Shown one piece after another: positions 40,367 through 48,298 of a DNA stretch of 64,000 nt. How positions within the stretch are numbered: the first letter of the stretch is position 1; the number at the start of each line of letters is the position of its first letter. The stretch spans positions 265,959 to 329,958 of the forward strand of contig NZ_JALZWP010000001.1 of assembly GCF_023336755.1 (NCBI RefSeq), given 5' to 3'. This stretch comes from Roseinatronobacter domitianus (lineage in GTDB: Bacteria > Pseudomonadota > Alphaproteobacteria > Rhodobacterales > Rhodobacteraceae). Made by a program: the position numbers and the translations under genes. Below the pieces are notes generated by a model. That model ran no database searches, was not told where the DNA came from, and saw only the letters and a program-made list of their open reading frames with translations.

Positions 40367-42163
40367 ATGCGCGTCTTGGTGTTCAATGCGGGAAGTTCTT
40401 CGTTAAAATTTGGGGTCTTCGATCTGCCAAGCACGGCTTTGGGTGACGCGCAGGAACGGGTGCGCGGGACGCTGGATCGTTTTGGCCCCGAGGGGTGCGA
40501 CCTGAAACTGTTGGGGCAGGCACGCCGTCGGGCGGAACCGCGCGACCTGGCAGAGGCGACGGCGCTTGTGCCTGCGCTGCTGGCAAAAGCGGGGTTGGAC
40601 GGGTTTGATGCGGTTGCGCACCGCATTGCGCATGGCGGAGATCGCTTCGAGCGGGCGACAGTTCTGGACGACCTGACCCTGAAGCAAATCCGCGCCTTGA
40701 CCCCGCTTGCCCCCTTGCACAACCCCGCCAATCTGGCGGCGGTCAAGATGGCGCAACAGCTTTGGCCCGACCTGCCGCAATGGGGCGTGTTCGATACGGC
40801 GTTTCATCTGACCAACCCGGCGCGCGCGACCACCTATGCTGTGCCAGAGGCGTGGCGCAAGGCGGGGCTGCGGCGCTACGGGTTTCATGGCACCTCGCAT
40901 AAATATGTCGCGCAGCGTGCGGCAGACGCGTTGCAAACCCCTTTACGCGATCTGCGGCTGGTCAGCCTGCATTTGGGCAACGGGGCCAGTGCCTGCGCCA
41001 TTGCGGGCGGGCAGTCGGTCGACAGCTCGATGGGGCTGACGCCGCTGGAAGGGTTGGTCATGGGCACCCGGTCGGGCGATGTGGACCCCGGCCTATTCGG
41101 CTTTCTGCACCGCCAGATGGGGCTAAGCGCGCCCGAAGTCGAAGACGCGCTTTACCGTGACAGCGGGCTTCTGGCCTTGGCTGGTGTTTCTGACATGCGC
41201 GAGGTCGAGGCCCGCGCAGCCACGGGCGACCATGCTGCACAGCTTGCCATCAACCTATACGCCTACCGCGCGCGCAAATATGTGGGTGCCTATGCCGCCG
41301 CCATGGGCGGCTTGGATGCGCTGGTCTTTACCGGCGGAATTGGCGAGAATTCCGCGTCCATGCGCCGACGCATTTGTGATGGTCTGGAATTTCTGGGCTT
41401 GAAGCTGGATGACGACCGCAACACGACGGTTGATCTGCGCGGGCGTGCCGCTCCGCAAATTCAGGCTTATGGCGCGCGGGTCAATGTGCTGGTGACGCAA
41501 ACCGCCGAACAGTTGATGATCGCGCAAGAGGTGGCCGAGGCGATGCGCGCTGCGCGTCCCATGCCTATACGACGTTTGCCTGTGGCGGTGTCGGCGCGGC
41601 ATGTCCATCTGGACCGCGCGGCGGTCGATGCGCTGTTCGGGCCGGGTTACGAGCTGACGCCCGCGCGCCCTCTGCGCCAGAAGGGCCATTGGGCAGCGGC
41701 GGAACGTGTGACGCTGGAGGGGCCAAAAGGACGGCTGGAACATGTCGCGATCCTTGGTCCTTTGCGCCCGCACACGCAGGTCGAAGTGTCCCGCACTGAC
41801 AGTTTCGCACTGGGGCTGGATGCGCCTGTGCGCCAGTCGGGCGACATTTCCGGCACGCCGCGTATTCGCCTGCACGGCACCGTGGGGGCCTATGATACCA
41901 CTGGCCTGATCGTGGCCGCCCGCCATATCCACATGTCCAGCGAGGATGCCCGCAACTGGGGGGTGTCGAATGGCGATATGGTTGATGTCTGCCTTGACCA
42001 GACCGCGCGCGGCTTGACCTTTACGCATGTGCTGGTGCGCGTCTCCGACAAGGCGACGACCGAAATGCATATAGACACGGACGAGGCCAACGCCGCCGGG
42101 ATTGTCGGCGCGGTGGAAGGCGAGATCATGGGAGATGTCGCGATTACGCGCCGCCACGGTTGA
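40367..42163 (+). CDS. Acetate kinase fused to PduL-type phosphotransacylase
   Basis: 598 aa. Residues 1-395 are a complete AckA: NAGSSSLKFGVF, AHRIAHGGDRF, PLAPLHNPANL, FDTAFHLT, YGFHGTSHKYVA, LHLGNGASACAI, SSMGLTPLEGLVMGTRSGD and FTGGIGENS. After a short linker, residues about 403-580 are a PduL phosphotransacylase, with paired His motifs VSARHVHL and AARHIHMS and the central LGPLRPHTQVEVSRTDSF. One chain could convert acyl-CoA to acyl phosphate and then to acid plus ATP. The frame is continuous. The ATG at 40367 has AGAAGGG upstream. No separate pta is nearby. Propionate specificity is also possible. Confidence 0.92.
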   Translation: MRVLVFNAGSSSLKFGVFDLPSTALGDAQERVRGTLDRFGPEGCDLKLLGQARRRAEPRDLAEATALVPALLAKAGLDGFDAVAHRIAHGGDRFERATVLDDLTLKQIRALTPLAPLHNPANLAAVKMAQQLWPDLPQWGVFDTAFHLTNPARATTYAVPEAWRKAGLRRYGFHGTSHKYVAQRAADALQTPLRDLRLVSLHLGNGASACAIAGGQSVDSSMGLTPLEGLVMGTRSGDVDPGLFGFLHRQMGLSAPEVEDALYRDSGLLALAGVSDMREVEARAATGDHAAQLAINLYAYRARKYVGAYAAAMGGLDALVFTGGIGENSASMRRRICDGLEFLGLKLDDDRNTTVDLRGRAAPQIQAYGARVNVLVTQTAEQLMIAQEVAEAMRAARPMPIRRLPVAVSARHVHLDRAAVDALFGPGYELTPARPLRQKGHWAAAERVTLEGPKGRLEHVAILGPLRPHTQVEVSRTDSFALGLDAPVRQSGDISGTPRIRLHGTVGAYDTTGLIVAARHIHMSSEDARNWGVSNGDMVDVCLDQTARGLTFTHVLVRVSDKATTEMHIDTDEANAAGIVGAVEGEIMGDVAITRRHG

Positions 42164-42299
42164 CCAGATGGTGTCGACCGACATCGAGCTTACTGCAACA
42201 AGCATAACCCAATTAACGGTGAAGGCACCGGATTGGTCCTGAAGGAAATAGTTGATACAGCGGTCAGGGGCGATGCGGTTGGGGTCCGCACCTGGCGAC

Positions 42300-42800
42300 T
42301 TAGCCCGACCAGCCCGTGACCGAATTATGCGCGGCTTGCACGGAAACAGACGAAGAATTTACGCCCACACCTTCGGTATTGAGGATCTGTTCGATCGCAT
42401 ACATATGGTCCACCATCAAGCCTGCAATTCTGGTATCGCCCGCGTCAAGGTAGCGCTGAACAGCATGCGCGAAACCGTCATAGGTTACTTGCAACTGTTC
42501 TGGTGTGCGCCCCCAGTTGTTGATCTGGTCGATGAACCCGCCCGGCCCGTGCATCCACTCACGTGTCACGAAAAGGCCAGTGAACTCCCACATATCGGTA
42601 ATGCCGCCCAACTCGCCCAATGAGGCGACCTCTACACCGCTTAGGGCGATTTGGGTTTCAGTGCCAAGATCGTTTGTTCCGGTCCGCACGGATGCGACAC
42701 TGGCAATTCCAATGCCGACAATCGCCGCGCCGAGAATGACCCAGTCAACAGTCACTGCGCCGGATTCGTCGCTCTTGAATTTTACCACTGAACTGCGCAT
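42300..42800 (-). CDS. Flp-pilin-like protein with long C-terminal domain
   Basis: 166 aa. The N-terminus KFKSDESGAVTVDWVILGAA followed by a 20-residue hydrophobic stretch matches the Flp/TadE-type prepilin leader and transmembrane region common in Rhodobacteraceae. The C-terminal 120 residues (FVTREWMHGPGGFIDQINNW, AHAVQRYLDAGDTRIAGLMVDHMY) are not recognised. No tad assembly genes are in the window. The ATG at 42800 starts the conserved part; the open frame extends to 42839. Confidence 0.65.
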   Translation of the reverse strand: MRSSVVKFKSDESGAVTVDWVILGAAIVGIGIASVASVRTGTNDLGTETQIALSGVEVASLGELGGITDMWEFTGLFVTREWMHGPGGFIDQINNWGRTPEQLQVTYDGFAHAVQRYLDAGDTRIAGLMVDHMYAIEQILNTEGVGVNSSSVSVQAAHNSVTGWSG

Positions 42801-42886
42801 CGACCTGAACCTTTGAAAAATGAGTGTTAAAGGTGGCAACCGAATCTGACAGCATTAGGCCGCGATCGTGGCATTTATTCGCAGTA

Positions 42887-43333
42887 TCAGGGTGTGGCAG
42901 TGTCCATCCAGATCGTGACCGGCCCGTCATTCAGCAGATGCACGGCCATTTCGGCCCCGAACTGACCAGTCTCCACCGGCACGCCCAGGCCGCGCAGGCT
43001 GTGTGCGAAATGCAGATAAAGCCGCTCGCCCACATCCGGTGGGGCGGCGGTGGAAAAGCCGGGGCGATTGCCGCTGCGCGTGTCTGCGGCCAGCGTGAAT
43101 TGGCTGACAACCAAGGCCCCGCCGCCGGTGTCTTTCAGCGCAAGGTTCATTTTGCCCGCATCATCCCGGAAAATGCGCAGCTTGTGGATTTTCGCAGCCA
43201 GTTTCTCGGCGTCATCCGCTGTGTCACCCTGCATGGCGCAGACCAAGATCAACAGGCCCGGCCCGGTCTGGCCGATAGTCGCGCCATCCACCTCGACCCG
43301 CGCATGGGCCACACGCTGAATCAGCGCGCGCAT
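42887..43333 (-). CDS. dtd: D-aminoacyl-tRNA deacylase
   Basis: Hydrolyses D-aminoacyl-tRNAs to keep D-amino acids out of translation. 148 aa, normal length. [21 protein letters not shown] opening, catalytic [12 protein letters not shown], and the trans-acting [11 protein letters not shown] with the Gly-Pro pair are intact (the equivalent of the Gly-cis-Pro motif). It starts directly after the stop of the fructokinase-like gene, so the two are cotranscribed. Confidence 0.95.
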   Translation of the reverse strand: MRALIQRVAHARVEVDGATIGQTGPGLLILVCAMQGDTADDAEKLAAKIHKLRIFRDDAGKMNLALKDTGGGALVVSQFTLAADTRSGNRPGFSTAAPPDVGERLYLHFAHSLRGLGVPVETGQFGAEMAVHLLNDGPVTIWMDTATP

Positions 43334-44257
43334 TTACAGCTCGTTTCGGCGGGGTGGGTTCGCCCCTGCGCGCGATACGGTCACGGCAGCAACCTGCGCC
43401 CCAAGGGCTAGGGCTGCACGCAGCGCATCCTCGGTCAGGTCGGGCAGCGCGCTACGGCTTAGCAGCCCCGCCTCATCCAGCGCCGCCAGAAACCCGGCGT
43501 TGAATGTATCGCCCGCGCCCACGGTATCGACCACCTCGACCCGGTTTGCTGCGGCATGGGCCACACCACCTGCATAGAAGGCGCGCGCGCCTTGCGCCCC
43601 TTCGGTCACGATGACCACGGTTGGACCGCGTTCCCGCAATGCTTGCGCCAGTTCGGTTACGTCACCTGCGCCCATCAGCCAATGCAGGTCTTCGTCAGAG
43701 ACTTTGACGATATCGGCGCGTGACAGCATCGCGTCCAGACGGGCGCGATATGTCGCCTCATTGCGGATAAAACCGGGGCGGATATTGGGGTCGAGCATGA
43801 CCACCCGGTCGCCGGCATCCGCGCAAAGCGTGGCAAAGCCCTCGCCACACGGATCGCCCACCAAAGAGATCCCGCCAAAGAACAGCGCGGTCACGTCGCT
43901 GTCCAGGGTCGGCAATTCCGACGGGGCCATGTCGCGCAGCGCGGTGCCGGTGTCATAGAACGCATAGCGCGCCTGTCCATCCGTCAGCGTGACAAAGGCC
44001 AAGGTGCAAGGGCGGTCCACGGCGGGGCAGCGCGCATGGTCGACATCGGACGCTTCCAGCGCGTCGCGCAGGCGCTCTCCGAACAGGTCATCCGACAAGG
44101 GGCAGAAGAACCCTGTCTGGGCGCCCAGCCGCCCCAATGCGATCGCCGTGTTGAACACCGCGCCGCCGGGATAGGGGGCAAAGACGGCTTCCCCCGCGTT
44201 GGTTTCGCGCGGCAACATGTCGATCAGCGCTTCACCGCAACACAGGATCATGGCCAT
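43334..44257 (-). CDS. PfkB-family carbohydrate kinase (fructokinase-like)
   Basis: 307 aa ribokinase-family sugar kinase. CCGEALIDMLP and FAPYPGGAVFNTAIALGRLG are at the N-terminus, and the second PfkB signature EVVDTVGAGDTFNAGFLAAL with the catalytic Asp is at about residues 245-260. The GGAxxN and FPYPGG context resembles fructokinase, but other hexoses cannot be excluded. It follows the zinc-ribbon gene by 5 bp and abuts dtd. Confidence 0.87.
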   Translation of the reverse strand: MAMILCCGEALIDMLPRETNAGEAVFAPYPGGAVFNTAIALGRLGAQTGFFCPLSDDLFGERLRDALEASDVDHARCPAVDRPCTLAFVTLTDGQARYAFYDTGTALRDMAPSELPTLDSDVTALFFGGISLVGDPCGEGFATLCADAGDRVVMLDPNIRPGFIRNEATYRARLDAMLSRADIVKVSDEDLHWLMGAGDVTELAQALRERGPTVVIVTEGAQGARAFYAGGVAHAAANRVEVVDTVGAGDTFNAGFLAALDEAGLLSRSALPDLTEDALRAALALGAQVAAVTVSRAGANPPRRNEL

Positions 44258-44262
44258 TCCCT

Positions 44263-45354
44263 TTAAAATCCGCCCATTTCCGCGACATAGAATGCAAGTC
44301 CCGCGAAAACCAGCCCCAATGTTACCGCAAACGCAATCTTCCAGGCGGAATAGGGCCGCTCTCCCTGAACCCGGCCCGACTGGCCATTGACGATAAAGCG
44401 GTAGCTTTTGCCCTTGTAGCGATATGCCGCCATCCAGATCGGCAGCAGCAGGTGCTTGAACCGTTCATCCGCGTAATCGGTGGAGAGGCTGTCGATGCGC
44501 TGTTCATCGCCGCCAATGTCGCGGCGAATATCGGAGCGGATGATGTCGGCCATCCGGTCTTTCCCGATCTCATAGCCGGGACCAAGATCCACCGTATAAC
44601 CCTCGGCGCGAAACCCTGACAGGAAATCCGTGGCATAGGGCGTCAACTCGCCCAGCGTCCATGGCTCCAGCGCGCGCAGGTTCTTGCGTGGCAAAGACTC
44701 GCTGGCCACCACCAATACATCGCTGAACTGCCGCGCCACGCGCCCAGAGGCCCGGCTCCAGCGCGTGCGCCGCTCGGTGCGCTTATCTTTGCCGCTGCCG
44801 ACGGTGACATAATAATGTACCCCGCGCTGACCGGTATAGCGGGTTTTCGTGTCTGCATCGAAAGCCCAGTAGGGCAGATAAAGCCCGTTCAGCTTGCCCG
44901 TGTCGCGCGCATATTGCGCCAGCCCATTGGGGGCAAACCACAGCCGCTTCAGCCACTCACGCATCTTGGTCTGTGCGGCGCCCTGATCCAGCTTGAAGGG
45001 CAATAGCGCCTGCGGCTTGATATGCCGATGCGCGCCGGTATCAGCCACGACCGGACTGGCGCAGAACGGGCATTCGGCAGAATGGATATTGGGGTCGAAT
45101 TGCACCTCTGCGCCGCAGGTGTCGCAATGCGAGACGCGGGTCTCCTCCATCGCCTCGGGGGCCAGCCGTTCTGCCAGTGCCGCATGCAGATCGAGCGTTG
45201 CCAAAGCATCTGCGCGCGCATCCTCCGACACTTCCGGCACAGCTTGGGCAAACCCGCAATAGTCGCAGGTCAGGCGGCCTTGCCCCGGCGTGAACCGAAG
45301 CGAGGCGCCGCATTGCCCACAGGGGAAACGATGCTCTGTTGCTCTGTCCGTCAT
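44263..45354 (-). CDS. Zinc-ribbon membrane protein (primosomal N'-like annotation)
   Basis: 363 aa. Two treble-clef/zinc-ribbon modules (CGQCGASLRFTPGQGRLTCDYCG and CDTCGAEVQFDPNIHSAECPFC, quoted as CGQCG, CDYCG, CDTCG and CPFC) lie in the first 90 residues. A large conserved soluble domain (LYLPYWAFDADTKTRYTGQ, RIDSLSTDYADERFKHLLLP) and one C-terminal transmembrane helix follow. Relatives are often labelled as replication factor Y/helicase-like, but no helicase motifs are present and the role is unknown. Its partner in many genomes is an SPFH protein, as here immediately upstream. Confidence 0.75.
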   Translation of the reverse strand: MTDRATEHRFPCGQCGASLRFTPGQGRLTCDYCGFAQAVPEVSEDARADALATLDLHAALAERLAPEAMEETRVSHCDTCGAEVQFDPNIHSAECPFCASPVVADTGAHRHIKPQALLPFKLDQGAAQTKMREWLKRLWFAPNGLAQYARDTGKLNGLYLPYWAFDADTKTRYTGQRGVHYYVTVGSGKDKRTERRTRWSRASGRVARQFSDVLVVASESLPRKNLRALEPWTLGELTPYATDFLSGFRAEGYTVDLGPGYEIGKDRMADIIRSDIRRDIGGDEQRIDSLSTDYADERFKHLLLPIWMAAYRYKGKSYRFIVNGQSGRVQGERPYSAWKIAFAVTLGLVFAGLAFYVAEMGGF

Positions 45355-45414
45355 CCGCCCAAATCGATCCTTGCCGTTCGTAACACAGGAAGTAGGTGCA
45401 AAACGCGGCCTGAT

Positions 45415-45436
45415 TTCATCTTGCCAAAAATACTCA
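45415..45436. repeat. Truncated intergenic repeat, copy D
   Basis: TTCATCTTGCCAAAAATACT repeats the 5' part of copies A-C, but the hairpin half is missing. It lies between the zinc-ribbon gene and the SPFH gene. Confidence 0.5.
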
Positions 45437-45457
45437 AAATCCCGTCGCTGGCCAAGA

Positions 45458-46543
45458 TCACGCCGGCGGGGGTGGTGGTGGCATGGCAGCAAACAGACCG
45501 CGTAGCGCAGGCACATCCCCGGCTTTGGTCCAGCCGCTTTGCCCTTCGGTCCAGACCAACGTGTCGCGGGTGACTTGGGCTGCCAACTGGCTTTGCGGGA
45601 TGGGACCGCGCGTCTGACCGTTCTCGGCGATATGCCACATGGTTTCCGACGGGGGCGGCGGCGGTGGCGGTGGCGCGGCGGCCTGAGTGGGTTGGCCAAA
45701 GCCTTGCGCCATTCCCATGCCCATCGCCATGCCCATACCAGCACCCAAGCCCTGACCCATGCCGCTATCACCCGCCTCGGCAGCCTTGGACATGGCTTGT
45801 GCGGCGGAAAACTGGCTGAATTTGTTCAGATCGCCCACGATCCCCATGCCGGTGCGCTGGTCCAGAACCTTCTCCACCTCAGACGGTAGCGAGATATTCT
45901 CGATATACAGCTCCGGCATCTCCAGCCCATAGGCGCTGATCGTGGGGGCGATTGCCTCTGCCACGACGCGCGACAGGTCCATGGTGTTGGCCGCCATATC
46001 CAGCGCAGGGATACCGCTTGCCGCCAGCACACGGCTAACCTTCTGCACCACGATATTGCGAATCTGGCCCGCGATCTCGTCTTGGGTAAACTCGCCATCG
46101 GTGCCGACAATCTCGGTCATGAAGCGCGGCGCATCCGTCACCCGCATGGTGTAAGACCCAAACGCGCGCAACCGCAGCGGCCCGAATTCCGGGTCGCGCA
46201 GCATGACCGGGTTTTGCGTGCCCCATTTCAGGCCCGGAAAGCGCCGTGTGTTGACGAAGTAGATTTCCGACTTGAAGGGCGACGCGAAGCCATGGTCCCA
46301 ATGCTGCAAGCTGGTCAGAAGGGGCATGTTGTTGGTTTCCAACATATACAAGCCCGGCCCGAACACATCGGCCAATTGCCCCTCATGCACGAATACCGCA
46401 ACCTGACCTTCGCGCACGGTCAGCTTCGCACCATACTTGATCTCGTTGCCGTAGCGCTCGAACCGATACACCATCGTGTCGCGGGAATCGTCGGTCCATT
46501 CGATAACATCGATGAACTGACCCTTGAGGAAACTGAAAACCAT
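45458..46543 (-). CDS. SPFH-domain protein with C-terminal GYF_2-type domain
   Basis: 361 aa. The N-terminal two thirds is a virion-core/SPFH (band 7-like) protein (WTDDSRDTMVYRFERYGNEI, VREGQVAVFVHEGQLADVFGPGLYML, PTISAYGLEMPELYIENISLP). A glycine/methionine-rich linker follows, then a run of prolines, then a GYF_2-like domain (WHIAENGQTRGPIPQSQL, LVWTEGQSGWTKAGDVPAL), and the protein ends in another proline run. SPFH proteins scaffold membrane microdomains (family knowledge). It pairs with the zinc-ribbon protein downstream. Confidence 0.85.
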   Translation of the reverse strand: MVFSFLKGQFIDVIEWTDDSRDTMVYRFERYGNEIKYGAKLTVREGQVAVFVHEGQLADVFGPGLYMLETNNMPLLTSLQHWDHGFASPFKSEIYFVNTRRFPGLKWGTQNPVMLRDPEFGPLRLRAFGSYTMRVTDAPRFMTEIVGTDGEFTQDEIAGQIRNIVVQKVSRVLAASGIPALDMAANTMDLSRVVAEAIAPTISAYGLEMPELYIENISLPSEVEKVLDQRTGMGIVGDLNKFSQFSAAQAMSKAAEAGDSGMGQGLGAGMGMAMGMGMAQGFGQPTQAAAPPPPPPPPSETMWHIAENGQTRGPIPQSQLAAQVTRDTLVWTEGQSGWTKAGDVPALRGLFAAMPPPPPPA

Positions 46544-46564
46544 CTTTTTACCCCTGCATTCGGC

Positions 46565-46729
46565 TTAGTTTTTCGTCGGTTTCGAAACAGCCGAGCCACC
46601 CTTGGGTGGTATCGGTCGCGGGGCAGGCTTGGTGGCTTTGGCGGGCTGATAACCGTTTTGGTTCATCCCACCCTCAACCACTTTGCGCCCTGCGGTGGTA
46701 TACCCTTCAACCAGCACTTTTCTTTGCAT
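46565..46729 (-). CDS. 54-aa microprotein between SPFH and DUF6338-like genes
   Basis: 54 codons with GGAGG at 6 nt spacing before the ATG at 46729. It begins MQRKVLVEGYTTAGRKVVEG and has a basic Pro/Lys-rich C-terminus (ATKPAPRPIPPKGG). It is not predicted to be membranous. The first 23 nt overlap the end of the upstream DUF6338-like gene, suggesting translational coupling. Family not recognised. Confidence 0.65.
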   Translation of the reverse strand: MQRKVLVEGYTTAGRKVVEGGMNQNGYQPAKATKPAPRPIPPKGGSAVSKPTKN

Positions 46730-47357
46730 CATCTGCCTCCTTGGGCTTTAGGAACTCGATGGATCGGATCCCTGCAAGGGAAATCCACGCTGCACGCGGT
46801 GGGTCTGCTAAGGTCCATTGATCTTGCACAACAGTATATAGGGACTCTAGATATATGTCGCTACGGTTCTCGTCCGATGCTGCGAGAGACAAGTCTCCGA
46901 AATAGCCATAAATGACGGTTCCATCGTCAAAAGTCAGGATCACGAACCCTTTTTGTTGTCCTCCAGCGAAGGCAAAATCATAGGCTTCGGCAATTGGGTG
47001 GGTGCCGGGCATCGATAAGCGACGCAAAACGAACCCCACGGTTCCCGAGCCTGCCAGCCTGCCGATGAGAATGCCTAGCAATACTGGGCAGACAAGGATT
47101 TCAACGTAGAAGTGCAGAGAATTGATGCCTGCGTTTTCGGACGCTGGGCTCAAAATTCCTGCACTTTCCAGTAAGGCGCGCCCGCCAAGAAAAACCACCT
47201 GATTGACAAGGCTCAGGACGACTGCATCAAGCAAGATCTCCCCTGGTTTGGGTGAGCGCGACGCCGTTAATCGCGAGCGCACAGAAATAACAATAAAACC
47301 CGCAAGCAGATAGCGTGCAAAAAACTCAAAAGTCTCCGGGCGCAGCAACTCGGCCAT
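46707..47357 (-). CDS. Membrane protein resembling DUF6338
   Basis: 216 aa. Hydrophobic segments are at about residues 14-27, 43-60 and 87-105 (LDAVVLSLVNQVVFLGG, ILVCPVLLGILIGRLAG). A cytoplasmic beta-rich domain with AYDFAFAGGQQKGFVILTFDDG and VIYGYFGDLSLAAS, then an Arg/Lys-rich tail, follow. The DUF6338 match is from memory and needs a search. Base composition looks less GC-rich than the flanking TelA and SPFH genes. The gene sits within an otherwise contiguous minus-strand cluster, so it may be an insertion. Confidence 0.6.
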   Translation of the reverse strand: MAELLRPETFEFFARYLLAGFIVISVRSRLTASRSPKPGEILLDAVVLSLVNQVVFLGGRALLESAGILSPASENAGINSLHFYVEILVCPVLLGILIGRLAGSGTVGFVLRRLSMPGTHPIAEAYDFAFAGGQQKGFVILTFDDGTVIYGYFGDLSLAASDENRSDIYLESLYTVVQDQWTLADPPRAAWISLAGIRSIEFLKPKEADDAKKSAG

Positions 47358-47360
47358 TGT

Positions 47361-48293
47361 CTAACTCGGTCCGCCCAACACCTCTGCCGCGATGCGGCGC
47401 ACGATGGGGCGGGCTTCTGCCTCTCGCAGGCCCGGTTCCAGACGGGGATCATACAAGATGCGCAGCAACTGCTCGTCCAGAACTGTCAACACCGCGAACT
47501 CGGCAGCATCGTTGAATAGCGACGGGCGCGCTTGGGGGCTGTCATTGGCCAGCCCCATGCCTTGTGCGATTTCCTGATAGTAGCAGGCGTCACGCGACAG
47601 GTCGGGCAGCTCTGCGCGGATGATGGCAACGGCATCCGTGTAACTGTTGCTGCCGTCGCGCGCAAAGGCGAGCACAAGGCAGGATATGCTCAGCGGCAGG
47701 TTTTCGACCAGCGACTGGCTGGCCGTGTCAATGCCGGGCACCAGCGCGCGCAGACGCGGTGCGATGGCGCGGCGCTCGCCCTCATCCAGCACCAACACAT
47801 GGAAATTGCCTTGTCCGCGCGTCACCGAAACCGGGTGCTTGGCGAACTCTGACAATTGGCGGGCAAAGCGCGTGACAATCCCGGTGTCACGCGCACGCCG
47901 ATCCTCTGGCACGCTGGCGCCGTATTCCAGCGAAATCCGCACCGGAACATCCCAACGCCGCAAAGGGGCTGGCGCGCTTTGTTGCACGATTTGCCCACCG
48001 GCGAATTGGTATTCGTCGCGCAGGGCCACAGCGGCAAAGGCGCGCTCCAGACTGATGGGCGTCACCGGCAGATCACGCGGGGCGCGGTCGGTGCGCAACA
48101 ATCCTTGTGCGATCCGCCGCGCCTGAAGCTGCGCGAAATAGGCCGCAACGGCGGATTGTTCGGCTTCGGGTTCGGCTTCGTCCTGCACAAACGGGTCCAC
48201 CGGTTCCGGATCGGACGCAGGCGGCGGCACCATGGTGCAGCCGACCAGCCCCGCCAAGGCCAGCGCCGCAGTATGGATGGCCGCCCCCCGCAT
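47361..48293 (-). CDS. DUF2927 family putative lipoprotein
   Basis: 310 aa. A signal peptide with lipobox LVGC (about residues 16-19) is followed by an acidic linker and a domain that resembles DUF2927 (YQFAGGQIVQQSAPAPLRRW, HPVSVTRGQGNFHVLVLDEGE, DACYYQEIAQGMGLANDSPQARPSLFNDAAEFAVLT, quoted as CYYQEIAQGMGLANDSP). The His/Tyr pattern around FNDAAEFAVL suggests a metallopeptidase-like fold, but the function is unknown. It starts 5 bp after telA, on the same strand. Confidence 0.75.
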   Translation of the reverse strand: MRGAAIHTAALALAGLVGCTMVPPPASDPEPVDPFVQDEAEPEAEQSAVAAYFAQLQARRIAQGLLRTDRAPRDLPVTPISLERAFAAVALRDEYQFAGGQIVQQSAPAPLRRWDVPVRISLEYGASVPEDRRARDTGIVTRFARQLSEFAKHPVSVTRGQGNFHVLVLDEGERRAIAPRLRALVPGIDTASQSLVENLPLSISCLVLAFARDGSNSYTDAVAIIRAELPDLSRDACYYQEIAQGMGLANDSPQARPSLFNDAAEFAVLTVLDEQLLRILYDPRLEPGLREAEARPIVRRIAAEVLGGPS

Positions 48294-48298
48294 TCGCC

